From contig JAWQUS010000003.1 in assembly GCA_036365455.1 (NCBI GenBank), positions 2,810,001 to 2,874,000 on the forward strand: a DNA stretch of 64,000 nucleotides. Direction: 5' to 3'. The DNA comes from Macrosoma leucophasiata. Lineage: Eukaryota; Arthropoda; Insecta; Lepidoptera; Hedylidae. A program made the position numbers and the translations under genes. Below the pieces are notes generated by a model that was not told where the DNA came from, did not search any database, and saw only the letters and a list, made by a program, of their open reading frames with translations. Shown piece by piece: positions 10,384-21,423 of this stretch; the first letter of the stretch is position 1; each line of letters begins with the position of its first letter.

Positions 10384-10670
10384 TTTTTTTTTAATGTATT
10401 GGAAGTGGCAAACAAGCATGCAGTTCAAATTGATGTTAAGTGATGACTGCAGCCTATAGACACTTACACAAATACCAAGGTCAAAATGCAGATGCGTAAC
10501 CACTCCTGAGGCCTGAGGTGTTATTCCTCTGTGCCGGAAATTACAGGGCCGTACATTACCACCTGACCGGAACACGATAGTGCTGAACACTTCCATTTAG
10601 CGGCAAGTATATTAGGTAATGCGGTGGTGCCTACGCCCGCGAGCTCCATCACTGGAGCTCTACCACCAGT
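10384..10670 (-). mobile_element. Family A element, full length
   Basis: From 'tttttttttaatgtattgg' to CTACCACCAGT, with the hairpin GAGCTCC...GGAGCTC. The surrounding bases show no evident direct repeat. Confidence 0.85.
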
Positions 10671-11048
10671 GAAAAAAAGCATTTGCTGCCTTCTGCTATA
10701 TGGCTAATCGGGCACTGGGCGAGACACTAGTAAAACACAATTTGAGGAACAACTTTTTTAAAAGAAGTTTGCAGCTTCCATCATTCATCCCTTTTTATGG
10801 ACATAGTAATTCTTTAGTGTTATTTGTCTAAAAACCCCTTAAAAGGTTTTTCTTTGTCATCAATGTATTTGCGTATATTACCGGGGGTCTCAAGGTGCCT
10901 CGATTGAAGGATTGAGGGGCGGGGACAATCAATCAGTTTATTGACTGAAGGAATAGATTCGAGTCAGCGAACTTTGGGAACTTTCGAATGGGTTCAAGTT
11001 TGCGTTTGAAAATAGTTTACCGAAGTCTACTGGACTTTGGTACCTCAG
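10671..11048. other. No recognised feature
   Basis: Non-coding spacer. Confidence 0.5.
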
Positions 11049-11124
11049 TCAGGAGCGGCTGGACTAGAGATCCCAGTGGTCGCGGGTTCTAACCCCGCCT
11101 GAAGTCAAATTTTTCTTTCCACTT
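11049..11124 (+). repeat. tRNA-like arm, family C, single and diverged
   Basis: Contains 'agcggctggactagagatcc', the B-box-like 'gcgggttctaaccccgc' and 'ctgaagtcaaatttttcttt'. This is one arm of the tRNA-like foldback seen complete at 30851-31103. Its acceptor-like 5' strand is degraded. A family F copy follows directly. Confidence 0.6.
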
Positions 11125-11745
11125 TCAGGGTTTCGTAGAAAACAAGAAACCCTTATAGTTTGCCCTGTCTGTCTGTCTGTGTGTCTGTCCGTCCGTGGTT
11201 GCGCTAAAAATATCGGTACTAGAGGCTTGAAATTTGGCACAAATATACACCTTAAGGACGTCGACAAAATGGTAGAATAAAAACATGATTATTTTTTTAT
11301 TTAGGGTATCTCCCCTACATGCAACGTGCGGATATATATTTTTTAAATTTTCGTTTTCTATATAGTGTGGGATATCGTTGTATAGGTCTTTCAAAAATGT
11401 TAGGGGTGTGCTAATATCATTTTTCGATTTAGTTAACTGTTCGTGACTTATTAAGCTTTAAAGTGCCAATTTTCGTTAGAGTCAAGTGTTCCCCTCTACC
11501 AACTAAACGGTTGTTGTTAGAAACATTACGGCAATAGTTGCTATATATAACGACATTAAAAGGAAAACTATAACACTTAAGTTGGCTTTACAAGTTTGCG
11601 AGTAATAGTCGACCAAATGTATTTTACCCGAATATTTCGAACAACTCCATAGAAAACATTATTTTTTTTATTACATTATTCAAACCTAATAACTACGGAA
11701 CCCTACACTGCGCGTGGCCCAACACGGACTTAGTCGGTTTTTTCT
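11125..11745 (-). repeat. Family F repeat, full-length minus copy
   Basis: From 'agggtttcgtagaaaac' through a gtct/gtcc block to 'ggaaccctac' and 'gtcggttttttc'. The longest F copy in the window. Open frames at 11064-11394 only reflect its composition. Confidence 0.75.
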
Positions 11746-11898
11746 TTAAAAAATGAGTCTAGCAAACTTTTACAAAATTGAACATTTTGCACACCTAGTT
11801 CTTATCATGTCTCTTTCTGACGACAATAAGATGTTGCTAGGAGTTTTTTTTTTCATAATTATATCTAGATTGAAATAGTGAGTCACTGTAACTGTCTT

Positions 11899-12119
11899 AC
11901 TGGTAGACTAAATGGTAGTGTTCAGCACTGTCGTGTTATTCCGGTGAGCTGGTAATATACGGCCCTGTAATTTCCGGCACAGAGGCATAACAGGCCTCAG
12001 AAGTGGTAACGCATCTGCATTTTGACCTCTGGTCTTTGTATGGGTGTCTATAGGCTGCAGTCATCACTTAACATCAATGTGAACTGCATGCTTGTTTGCC
12101 ATTTTTATTACATAAAAAA
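11899..12119 (+). mobile_element. Family A element with an internal deletion near the hairpin end
   Basis: ACTGGTAG is joined directly to 'actaaatggtagtgttcag', so the hairpin and next 45 bp are deleted. The A-rich end is intact. Carries an extra 'att' after 'cgtgtt'. Confidence 0.75.
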
Positions 12120-12223
12120 TATAAATACGAGTATATATATGAAATGCATCCTTGTATGCCACCTTCCTAACATAAATCTTAGCCTGGGTTGCACCAAGAT
12201 ATTAGTATTAAATAATAATGGCA

Positions 12224-12475
12224 ACCCATTATACGTCCCTCTGCTGGGCACGAGACTCTCCTCTTCTTTGGGGGGAGGCCTAGAGCTTACTCCACCACGC
12301 TGCTCCAATGCGGATCGGTGGAGGTGAGTGGGTTAGTGGCCAACCCACTGTCGGATGTTTTCAAACCGCCTATAAGGCCTCCGAAAAGGTTTAACGACTG
12401 CTATCTATCGATAGCAACCGGGACCGACGGCTTAACGTGCCCTCCGAAGCACGGAAACCCAGGCTAGTCAGGTAA
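12224..12475 (+). repeat. Family B repeat
   Basis: 'cccattatacgtccctctgc', 'ctgggcacgag', 'ccaccacgctgctccaatgc', 'gatagcaaccgggaccgac', 'cgaagcacggaaac'. On the opposite strand it ends 'cagcagtgggacgtataatg', the form of a LINE-like 3' end, so its true sense is probably minus. Confidence 0.75.
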
Positions 12476-13482
12476 TTTCGTTGAAAAACTGAAAACTTGA
12501 CCAAGGTCGTCTCTTTCGTTATTTGTCTCGCAATTTCCCTTCCATTACCGACTTTAACGGACTAAAAGCTTTCGATTTTGTAATTTTCAGAATTAGATTT
12601 CTGGGTCACTTATTTAAACGGTTCGGCGATATAAAAATCATTATGATTGTAGCACTTCAATTAGAAATCCTTTTATTTTTTTGTTTTTATACCTTCAATC
12701 TTGTATTATTGCAGGGTTGCCAACTTTTCCAGCCGCCATAACCAGACAACAAATTTAATCGGATCATACTTGTTCAAAATCGAATTGGCTGATTAACTAC
12801 AAATTTAATGAACATTCGTTCATATCCCTGAGTCCTAGTTGTTCTAACCGCGAGTTTGCATTGATGAAACATTCACATAAAAACATGTTAAAATTATAGG
12901 TTTGACAGCAGTGCGAACGCTAGCGGCAACAAGACATTTATGGCAATACATACTTTATGAGACGAGTTGCAAAACATCATCATGTTTAATGTTTTTAGTG
13001 CAAACTAGGGGTAAGTACACATTCCTTTTCGATTACGTTGTTAAGCCAACCTAACCCGTGAAACACCAAATTCTACTCCAAAATACCAAAAAATAAAAAT
13101 AGGACATGCCTGCAAAAGTACTTAAACCCGTATTTACGCGGGTCCATTTGAACAGCTTCCCTATCGGCAAGCAGAGGGTTATGAGTGGGCCTAGAGCGCG
13201 GACATAACCCCAACAACGCTATTCAACATAGCTCTTCAGTTAGCGCGCTGTGTGTATTTTTTGTCTGCTAGGTACTTTTAGCCCCAGTTTTAAATTGGTT
13301 CAGACTGTTTGCGTGTTGCTGAATTGATTCGTTACTTTTACGGGTTATTTGCATGAGTGAAATTGATTATTGATTTATTTTGATAACTAATCGTAAAATG
13401 ATGGTGTTTAGGAGTGATTTACGGACTCAGATACGTAATAAGAGATCCTCGAATGGATAGGCAGAAGTGTAACGATTCATTC
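12476..13482. other. No recognised feature
   Basis: About 1 kb without a repeat shared in the window. The frame at 12523-12741 has no family resemblance. Confidence 0.5.
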
Positions 13483-13490
13483 ATGTAAAC

Positions 13491-13665
13491 CAGAGGTTCC
13501 CAAACTATTTTTTTCTTGTAGACCCCTTTCAATTTTTTTCTGGTTTCCGTGGACCCGCTCCTTGCTACATTTATATCACATTCCCATATTTCCAACGCCT
13601 ACGTAGACCCCCATCGAGTCCCATGGAAACCAGCGGGTCTATATGGACCACTTTGGGAATCACTG
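13491..13665. mobile_element. hAT-like MITE with perfect 8 bp duplication
   Basis: Ends read CAGAGGTTCCCAAACT and, complemented on the right, CAGTGATTCCCAAAGTGG. Flanked by ATGTAAAC at 13483-13490 and 13666-13673. Element length 175 bp. An 8 bp duplication with a CAGxGGTTCCCAAA terminus is characteristic of hAT elements. Different from family H. Confidence 0.88.
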
Positions 13666-13924
13666 ATGTAAACCGTTGAACGAATGATTTTTGATTAAAT
13701 TGAAGATTATCTCCATTGAAAACATCATACAATGTTAGGAACGCCTTTTGAAGAAAATGATTTAAATTGCTTATTTGCGGCACCTTGAGTATAAATTATA
13801 TTTTTAAAGCGTTTATATAAGCGTCAAAAGAGGTAATAATTATGCGACGTACTATAAGTAAAGTTTAAGTGACTATTGTTGGCGCAGTACTGCGATATAA
13901 ATTGCATTAAAATATATATATTAT
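13666..13924. other. No recognised feature
   Basis: AT-rich spacer. Confidence 0.4.
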
Positions 13925-14358
13925 CTAGATGCGTTGCCACTCCTGAGGCCTAAGTTGTCAAGATATTTTTTATTATTTTTTTTTTTTAAATACGCTTACA
14001 CTCACAGCCCCACAGTAGGTATAAACCTGTGTCGTGGGTGCCGTTGTACACATACAACACATACACAAACACCCAGACCCGAAACAAATATCTGTAGGCC
14101 ATACAAATATTTGTCCCGGTGCGGGGATCGAACCCGCGACCCTTCGAATCAAACGGTCATCTCACACCGCTGGACTAACCGGGTCGTCAAAATGTGAGAC
14201 CGTTAAATTATGAGACCGTTAACCGAATTACCATCTGTCATACACTGAAACCGGAACACGGTAATGCTGAGAGCTTACATAAAGGTCTGCAAGAAGTTGA
14301 GGTAATGCTGTTGTACTTACGTACTTACGTCCAACAGTTACTAGAGTTCTACCACCAG
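13925..14358 (-). mobile_element. Family A element, old, split by a D SINE
   Basis: Left part 'gatgcgttgccactcctgag' (13925-13962), right part from about 14215 ('gaaaccggaacacggtaatg') to CTACCACCAGT at 14357. Strongly diverged, so older than the SINE inside it. Confidence 0.65.
13988..14190 (-). mobile_element. tRNA-derived SINE, family D, inside family A
   Basis: Complete tRNA-like head on the minus strand with a B box GGTTCGATCCCCG. The 3' tail lies at the left and runs into a long A/T stretch. Nearly identical to 6822-7030, so recently active relative to its host repeat. Confidence 0.85.
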
Positions 14359-14793
14359 TGAAAAGTTAGTAGTAAGTTAGATACAGATGTTTATTGCTCC
14401 TAGATTTCTACAATTACTAAGAATCAACCCAAACTTAATTTGCCAATAACACGACACAAAAAAAAAAACCGTAATAAAAACGTTATACCTTTATTCAAAA
14501 ACGTATCCGGTCCATCACGATACCGCACTTAAGAATACCGGGCTTTCGTTCCGGTATACTTTTTCAGATTAAATTTTTGGCATCGAAATGAAACGTGTAC
14601 GGACCATTAGGCAGCGGGCCCATTAGACCGGTAGCAATTAGAACAGTTGGTGAAATATGGCGCGATGGATCGATCGGACCCCCGACACGCATCAGATAAA
14701 AACGTGGGTTAATATTTGCGGGGTTGTCACGGGCTGTTAGCGGTTGATGCTGAATTGTGAGAGGAAAGTTTTCTTTTTCAAATCTGTGTTATA
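14359..14793. other. No recognised feature, GC-richer block
   Basis: 14560-14740 is GC-richer than its surroundings (for example 'gatcgatcggacccccgac') but holds no long frame. Function unknown. Confidence 0.45.
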
Positions 14794-15067
14794 TTTTTTT
14801 ATATCATAAAATGGCAAACAAGTATATGGTTAATATAAAAGAACATGATAATTGCTGTGGTAATGTTGTAGAAGCCTATAAATGTCGACATGAAACCAGA
14901 AATTTCAATAGGTATAGATGCGTTGCCAACCTCTGATTCCTAAATTCTTATACTTTCACCTGACCGGAACACGATAGTGCTGAACACTACCATTTAGCGG
15001 CAAGTATATTAGGTAATGCGGTGATGCCTACGCTCGCGAGCTCCGTCACTGGTGCTCTACCACCAGT
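14794..15067 (-). mobile_element. Family A element, mosaic
   Basis: The right half, from 'cacctgaccggaacacgata' to CCAGT, matches the consensus closely, while the left half is highly diverged. The hairpin is imperfect (gagctccgtcactggtgctc). Suggests gene conversion or recombination between an old and a young copy. Confidence 0.7.
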
Positions 15068-15149
15068 AAGAGGTGGTACTTTTCCGGTTTGAAACGGGTT
15101 GATCGCCTTTATTCGATTGTCTGATGGGTTGGTCACGTCCCAACGGGAC

Positions 15150-15478
15150 GCCTTACGATGTCCCACTGCTGGGCACGAGTCTCTCCCCTTTTTGGGGGGA
15201 GGCCTGGAGCTTACTCCAATGCGGATTGGTGGAGGTGGGTGGGTTAGTGACCAACCCTTTGTCGGACGTTTTCAGACCGCCCATAAGGCCTCCGACAAAG
15301 TTTAACGACTGCTAGCTATCGATAGCAACCGGGACCGACGGCTTAACGTGCCATCTGAAGCACGGAAACGCGCATTATAATTTGCCACTAGCGGTCACCC
15401 ATCACACACCCGACCGCGGCCGTATCGCTTAACCGAGTATATCGCTTCCGATCTACACCAGCCGCGGGAACATGCGCG
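15150..15478 (+). repeat. Family B repeat, long copy
   Basis: Contains all blocks of the family and extends to 'cgcttccgatctacacc' and 'agccgcgggaacatgcgcgc'. The copy at 59160-59485 ends with the same segment. It is followed directly by the GC-rich block. Confidence 0.75.
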
Positions 15479-15479
15479 C

Positions 15480-15861
15480 TTTTATTCATCATCACTGGTC
15501 TTCGCGCGCACCATTCGCGCGACGCGGATGCAGCACCGGGGCATCCCCCTCTGCTGCAGCTTCTTCTGCCCTGCGGCTGCATGTCGGCGTTTGGCACCCC
15601 CTTGGGGGCTGTGTTGGAAAAGGTGGGCACCGGGGACTCGTGTCGCCATGGTGTTGGCATCCAGATCCGGCTGCTCTCTCAACCTCTTCTCTATTGTCGA
15701 TGGTAGCAGCGGGCTTCTTCGGCACTCAGCTGCAACAACAAAGGGTGGCGGGCGTCCCCACCAAGGTGACGACGCCCACAGTTATACGGCGTAACCGTTG
15801 CCCTAGCTCTAGCTGGGCTTATGGGCCTCCTACACCCGGGTCTCGAACTCAGGTTGGGTGA
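15480..15861 (-). other. GC-rich block, possible retroelement 5' fragment
   Basis: Markedly GC-rich (many CpG), with open frames of 60-130 codons on both strands; the longest are 15472-15861 plus and 15388-15660 minus. Compositions are Ala/Arg/Pro-rich with no recognisable domain. It sits directly upstream of family B when both are read on the minus strand, so it may be the 5' or ORF1 part of the retroelement whose 3' end is family B. This is inference only. Confidence 0.35.
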
Positions 15862-16025
15862 TATCAGTCCTACCTATCATCTATCGCTTTTATTATATTT
15901 CGTTATTATATCTACTATCGTCGTACTGAAACGGGTTGACCGGCTTTATTCGATTGAGTGATTGCACTATCGGCAGAATTCTTTCCCAGTGGGCCGATGG
16001 GGTCGTCACGTCCCAACGCCTTCCG

Positions 16026-16215
16026 GTAGTTAGTTACAAAAAAATATTCACGTTCAAACAGAAATATCGGCGAGATTCGGCATATTCTGGAAAAGAGTGG
16101 AAATGTAAAAAAAAGTAAACGTCAGCAAGATGTAAATCAACCGCGCGTGACACACATTCGGAAGACGAAATTTCAATTTTTATGGTATGGGTATAAAATT
16201 GTTGTACTTACTTAG
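16026..16215. other. Short spacer, nothing recognised
   Basis: Non-coding, no shared repeat. Confidence 0.4.
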
Positions 16216-16217
16216 TA

Positions 16218-16468
16218 CAGTATCGAACAAAAAATGATGCACATCGACCTCAGGAAGAGACGTCGGCTTATTTCGGATTTGTAGGACGTTGTCTCTTTCG
16301 CATCTTACCTATTTGACGTTTGTCGACCATTTTGATCAAGTTTTAACCAATACGGGACTACGGATGCTTACGTAAGCAATGTACAGCAGAGATAACGCTC
16401 TATGAAGCCGAAACTAACCGATTGTCACTTTCATAGGTTCGATGTGCATTGTTTCTTGATGAGCACTG
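16218..16468. mobile_element. Tc1/mariner-like MITE
   Basis: Left end CAGTATCGAACAAAAAATGA, right end (complemented) CAGTGCTCATCAAGAAACAA. Both continue into 'tgcacatcga'. TA at 16216-16217 and 16469-16470. The CAGT terminus with a TA duplication is the Tc1/mariner signature. 251 bp, no transposase. Confidence 0.75.
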
Positions 16469-16527
16469 TAGTACTACTTACTTATAAAGGCGACTTCATA
16501 TATTTTTCTTGCTAGAAGAGGCCCAAC

Positions 16528-16640
16528 TGGATGGAGCTCGCAGGCGTAGGCACCGCGCATTACCTAATCTACTTGCGGGCAGAAAAGTTCTAGAATGGGT
16601 AGGGCGTATCGGAAGACGAAACATAGGCAGGGCCGAGTTT
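16528..16640 (+). mobile_element. Family A scrap joined to an RTE-like 3' scrap
   Basis: 16528-16581 is the hairpin end of family A ('ggagctcgcaggcgtaggc'). 16582-16640 ('gcagaaaagttctagaatgg', 'ggaagacgaaacataggcag') matches the family L LINE tail at 1580-1640. Two fragments in chance contact, or one inserted in the other. Confidence 0.5.
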
Positions 16641-16897
16641 TGGCGGGAACCTTGAAAGAGGCGTGTGGTGCTCTTATTTTATTTCATTTTCTTGGTGTAT
16701 TTTTGAGTTAGATTAAATGAAGTTGGTTGAATTTTATTTGATATAGAGTTATTACAGTGCCCGTGTATAGTGAAATAGAATAACAGTGCAATAACACGAC
16801 CTTTCGGGTTGCCGCCAAAACTTCATTGTAATGTTCTGGTAACGTAGCCATCGTTTTACTCGAATTAGTGACTATGACTCAAATCTCAATTTCCATT

Positions 16898-17165
16898 TAC
16901 AATACAATACAATACAATACAATACAATTCATTTATTCGGAGACAACAGAGACACAAAGTATAACATGTAACAAGTAACAACAAACAAGAACATTAGACA
17001 ATAGATAAACATAATAAGGTACAACCGACAGGTACGTAGGTGTGAAGACAAGTATGTCTGTGTCGATCCGAATGGGTACCCAGATCAGCTTATGCCAAGC
17101 AGATGTTACCTATCTACTTGACGCTGGTTTTCATCTGGGTCCCTGTGGGTGTTCCACGGATGTCA
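16898..17165 (-). mobile_element. LINE 3' end with (TTGTA)n tail
   Basis: On the minus strand a 3' untranslated region ends 'gaataaatgaattg' and then five to six TTGTA units. This is the same architecture as the CR1-like ends at 32558, 48400 and 51667, each with its own short tail repeat. No coding part remains. The left limit of the untranslated region is uncertain. Confidence 0.6.
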
Positions 17166-18250
17166 ATCAGTTACACGATAGTATATCACAACAAAATAGG
17201 TAGCAATAATAATATATATTAGGTACTTAGCAACAGCAATATGTAACTATATAAAATAAAAGTAAAACCTTAGATAAACTTACGTACATAGTAAAAACAT
17301 ATTAAAAATGCTTAAACACCCCATAACACACTCAAAATAGTAATAAAAAAAAACATAGGTAATAATATAATAATATGTGCTAATACATATACTTACATAT
17401 AAGTATTCCATACACATGTATAATAATAAAGGCGTAAATGTGACAGCCCAATATAGGTAGGTATACCTTATATAACTCATAGACTAGTATATAATATGCA
17501 ATAAGACTACTTTATGTAATACATAGCGATACATAGGTAGATATAACATATGAAAGCAACAAATTTCCGTTTATGTGGTAAGGCCTGTGTTTAAATTATA
17601 AATCCTAACAATTTTAAAGTTTTCGTTCCAAGACATTAAAAAATTTTAAAAAATCCAGTAATTTATTCGCCTCCTAAGGCCTAAGATCTTTCGCCTCTAC
17701 GCCATGTCGTATATTATTAACGAGTCGCTGAAACATAACAACGCCCTGGCTACGATTTATTGTTAGATACGTTGGTAATATGCCAGTGTCTATGATCTCG
17801 AATGTTCTTAGATTATTGTGGAGCTTAAAGTCTTAAGCTCCAATAATCATTAATATTCCTTAACTCTTCAAAAGAAACTCATGCACGTGTGAGAAAGCGA
17901 CTTTTTTGTACCGTCACAATATTATCTTGAAAATAATAAGCGTGCCAACGGAAGCTGGTTTACAGTAACTAAATTCAATTCTGGCTCCTTGGTTCGGAAA
18001 AGTGGATGGGTCCCGCGATTTTCTCCGGCTACGTCACGTCCAATACTGGAATTAATTCCTGCCGCGTATGTTTCAGAGTTTTGTTATTTTTCCTAAAAAA
18101 TGTTTGGGGTTTTCGCGAGGTTTATTTGTAGTGAAGTAATTGGTTATTTCAGTTGATTGCGCTAATGGAAATGCTATAAAACTTTAATTTGTTTTACCTT
18201 GTATTAAGTTTGCGCTGAATGTAATTCGTGGTTTCTCAAATTTGTAAACT
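17166..18250. other. No recognised feature
   Basis: AT-rich. A possible trace of family A at 17660-17735 ('cctaaggcctaagatctttc'), too diverged to call firmly. Confidence 0.45.
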
Positions 18251-18253
18251 TTT

Positions 18254-18894
18254 TTACTTATTTCGCGGCCACAACCACTACCTAATTTACCTCCAAATGG
18301 TGGTGTTCATCACTATTGTGTTCCGGTTTAAAGAGCCATTTAGATGGAGAGAGTTTCTCGTTCGTTTAGTTCCAGAAAATCGTACGCTACTGTCAAGAGC
18401 AATAATCGCCATAATCGTGTCAAAATGTTAACACAGGCAAGAACTAAAATCTCGCGTACGATTATGTCATACGAGATTCGCCAGGACATATCGCCAGGCG
18501 ATAATTGCCTATGTTTGTTTACACGACGAAATTATCGGAAGCAGCTCGGCTTGTCTAAACACGATCTCGTATGACATATTTTCAAGTTCATACGAGTATC
18601 GTACAAATCAGCTTGAACCGATTTCAGTGCGAGATATGTCATCTTTGAAATTCTGTTTACACGGACACAATAATATTCCGTTGCGAGGCGATTATCGCCC
18701 ATGGCAACGAGCGAGAAGAGCGAGTGTTTAGACGAAGAAGAATGTTTTATATTCCTTCGATAATCGTATCTTCGAGACGAGAAACTATCTCCGTCTAAAG
18801 GGCTCTTAAAGGGAAAGAATGGCCCCATAATCGATTTCACAGATACAAAACAACCTTATGAGTGTCAACGCATCTTCATCAATACATCTACTTT
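18254..18894 (+). mobile_element. Family A element (variant), split by a TIR element
   Basis: 'accactacctaatttacctc' to 'gtgttccggttt' on the left. It resumes at 18811 with 'gggaaagaatggccccataa' and 'gtgtcaacgcatcttcatc'. Old copy; the next family A element starts immediately after it. Confidence 0.6.
18333..18805. mobile_element. 473 bp TIR element in family A
   Basis: Termini GAGCCATTTAGATGGAG and (complemented right end) GAGCCCTTTAGACGGAG, continuing to 'agtttctcg'. Flanked by TTAAA at 18328-18332 and 18806-18810. The interior is rich in cgat/tcgt motifs and inverted stretches, with no transposase. The 102-codon minus frame (18532-18840) crosses the element edge and is not a gene. Superfamily unclear: a TTAA-type duplication would suggest piggyBac, but the ends do not start CCC. 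Confidence 0.75.
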
Positions 18895-19151
18895 GACGGG
18901 TGGTAGAGCTCCAGTGACGGATCTCGCGGGCGTAGGCACCAGGATAGGTAGTGTTCAGCACTATCGTGTTCCGTTCAGGTGGTAATGTACGGCCCTGTAA
19001 TTTCCGGTACAGAGGCATAACACCTGAGGCCTCAGAAGTGGTAACGCATCTTCATTTTGACTTTGGTCTTTTTGTAGGTGTTTATAGGCTGCAGTCATCA
19101 CTTACCATCAATGAACTACTGGTAATTTGCCACTTCCATAACATAAAAAAA
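18895..19151 (+). mobile_element. Family A element
   Basis: Starts 'gggtggtagagctcc', ends 'ccataacataaaaaaa'. A short deletion removes 'ctaatatacttgccgctaa'. Confidence 0.8.
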
Positions 19152-19489
19152 TATATATTGTTGAGCACTGTACGTATGTTTTTCTATAGAACAGTTTCTT
19201 AAGATGACATTTTTCCTACTCTGTGATACTACCACAGTATAAGAAAAACGTTCTATTAGACTGTGGTAGATAGTATTAACAATGAATATGAACAAAACGC
19301 TTCGGTCGTCATCATCAAAACAAAGTCAGTTCACGATGTGAAAAAATATCTCAGTAACAAATGTTAATTATTGTAATAAAGTCATGTACACATAGTTCGA
19401 GTTCTAAACTGAATGTGTCAGATTTTTGCAAGCTGTAAATAAATATGACCAGAAATGTTTAAAAAAACTACTTCATGCCAATCACGCCT
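19152..19489. other. No recognised feature
   Basis: AT-rich spacer. Confidence 0.5.
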
Positions 19490-19695
19490 CCATTCTTCGT
19501 AGAGGTAGGCAGAGATAAATTCTTACTGTCAAGCATACACGCAAATGCCCGTGATTCGTCAATTACATTTTCCTCTATAATAATGATATACAAAAAAAAT
19601 ATATATATCAACAGTATTTCAGTACCTTTGACCCGGGAACCGAACCCAGGTCCTTACCGCAGCAGTTGCCTGACAACGAGACAACTGAAGCATTT
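19490..19695 (-). mobile_element. Family E SINE, degenerate
   Basis: 'gtagaggtaggcagagataa', 'aagcatacacgcaaa' and, after an AT-rich replacement, 'gacccgggaaccgaaccc' and a tRNA-like head. Much older than the other E copies. Confidence 0.55.
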
Positions 19696-20514
19696 AAAAC
19701 ACAAATGTAATATGTACATGCGAGTCTTTCACATAATTTCGTACTGCACGCGTGTTCGTCGCTAATGATGCGTAAACCTGATACCATCGACCCGAATCCC
19801 TCCCTCCGTCCCGCTCGCACCCTATAAAATCTGAAAGAGACAACATGACCGTAATTAGTGAAGTTAGACATATTGATAGGCAAAGTTTGTAAGATCGATA
19901 TCATTATTGATTTTGTTGCGCTAATAAATTTTGCAGAACGTACCTTGGTGGGCGATTTACATAATTGGAGTTTAACGAAGGCTTCAACTTTATATTATTT
20001 ATGTGTATACCGCTTTATGAGTGTATGTGGCAGCCATTACGTGCTTTGTTATTCTGGATTGTGAATTGAGGACGGGTGGCCTGGATTCGATGTCTTGAAG
20101 TAATGTGATACTTTACAGACTTAAATAAGCTAATATGAAGTGAAATAGAAATACATTTTTAGGTAGAGGTACCTAATACATGTTACATTAAATATGCTCC
20201 ATTTAGTTAGTGTGATGTGTCTGATCATATGTACTTGAATCTCGGTAGGAAATACATTAATATTCTGTAAACCACTTTATGACTTTTCAACAAAAAGAAA
20301 AGATAGTAGGACGAGTATCCGTACTTGGAACTGAAATTTAAAATAAAACATTTTTCATCAAATCTATATCTTGGATGTTTACAGATAGATGTTTGAATAT
20401 GACATTTAGGTTTCTTAATTCTTCTGAAAGTCAATCGTTTGAAAGATAGACTAACTCCCCAAGCGGTAAACTAGGAGCCCCCATGCAACTTTAAAAAATA
20501 AGAGAGTGAAAAAC
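19696..20514. other. No recognised feature
   Basis: Unique-looking AT-rich sequence. Frames at 19608-19904 and 19858-20064 have no resemblance to known proteins. Confidence 0.5.
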
Positions 20515-20522
20515 ATGAAAAA

Positions 20523-20669
20523 GAAAATCAGTCTGTCCGTAACAACGGTAGCTGGAAAGCGACCAAAACGTCGGGTGTAAGAAGAAGTTTGGCAGTGTTG
20601 TATGCGTGAGAAAATCCGCAAGTTTAATTTCTACAATGAATGAAGCTCGCGAAAACCTACGAAAACGTT
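20523..20669 (+). mobile_element. Penelope-type terminus
   Basis: Order: 'gtctgtccgtaacaacgg', 'ctggaaagcgacc', AAAACGTCGGG, 'aagtttggcagtgttgtatg', 'cgcaagtttaatttctaca', then 'gaagctcgcgaaaacctacg' to the end. It is the single-arm form of the foldback at 30082-30257, and shows the complete right end. ATGAAAAA occurs on both sides (20515-20522, 20670-20677), a possible target duplication. Confidence 0.65.
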
Positions 20670-21423
20670 ATGAAAAATATAGATGTTATAGGTCTTAATG
20701 AAAACTTTGATAGAAATTTAATTTGGACGAGATACTGTTAACAGTAGTTCTCAATAATTGCAAATAAAACTCTCTCACTCTCTCTCATAAATATTACTTG
20801 CTTTGCAACCACGGAACCCTTCATATCACATCTGAAAACAAAAGCTGCGCGCACACGTATTAATTAGATGACGCCTATCGTGCCGGGGGCATCCTGAATA
20901 CACTGCTTTAAATCAAAATACGTGTTCCAAGCTCTAATTGGACTGTTACATCTTGTAAACAGCTCGTTAGTGAGCTAACATACGTATTAACATCTGTTAA
21001 TACGTGCGCGATTAACTGCTCCGTGTGAAAAGGCTTTTTGTTCACTCCCTTGTAACGCAGTAGCGCCGTCTCTTTCATATTACTCTTGTAAAGTGAGAGA
21101 GCTGTTACATCATTTAATCTGGGATTGCATAGACTTTGGATTCTTGCTTTGAAATTCAGGCTGGATGTTATGAGGCTTTCGCTTGTAAAGTTTATTGTGT
21201 TTTACTTTTCATTAAACATCTGTGTACCTATATAATATGTCTATGTACAGAGGAATACATTTATACGCCCACTCCTGAAATGATCGAGGGTAATATCCTC
21301 GAAGTTGTTGACCTACCTAGGAGCAAAAGGTCCAGTTAGGTCGGTCCAACTTCGAAATGAGGTCAATCCCCGAATCTAACTTAATTGGGGAGCTTTTTGG
21401 AAGCTACGATACATTACATACAT
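20670..21423. other. No firm feature
   Basis: A weak inverted pair ('cacacgtattaattagatg' near 20850, 'acatctgttaatacgtgcgcg' near 20990) may be an old TIR element. Otherwise plain. Confidence 0.35.

Larger units (their letters stand above)
15096..16025. repeat. Segment bracketed by direct repeats
   Basis: 'gaaacgggttgatcgccttt' near 15096 and 'gaaacgggttgaccggcttt' near 15929 each lead into 'tattcgattg' and 'cgtcacgtcccaacg', so a ~65-95 bp sequence flanks the family B copy and the GC-rich block. Either a recombined long-terminal structure or a local duplication. Confidence 0.5.

Noticed and set aside
15472..15861. 129-codon open frame as a host gene
   Set aside because: GC-rich DNA keeps frames open on both strands here; composition is unspecific and a family B repeat adjoins.
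16898..16928. Simple microsatellite only
   Set aside because: The adjoining 'gaataaatgaattg' on the minus strand and parallels with three LINEs here make a LINE tail more likely.
18333..18805. piggyBac element
   Set aside because: The flanking TTAA-like bases are suggestive, but the ends do not begin CCC and symmetry places a 5 bp TTAAA duplication outside GAGCC.
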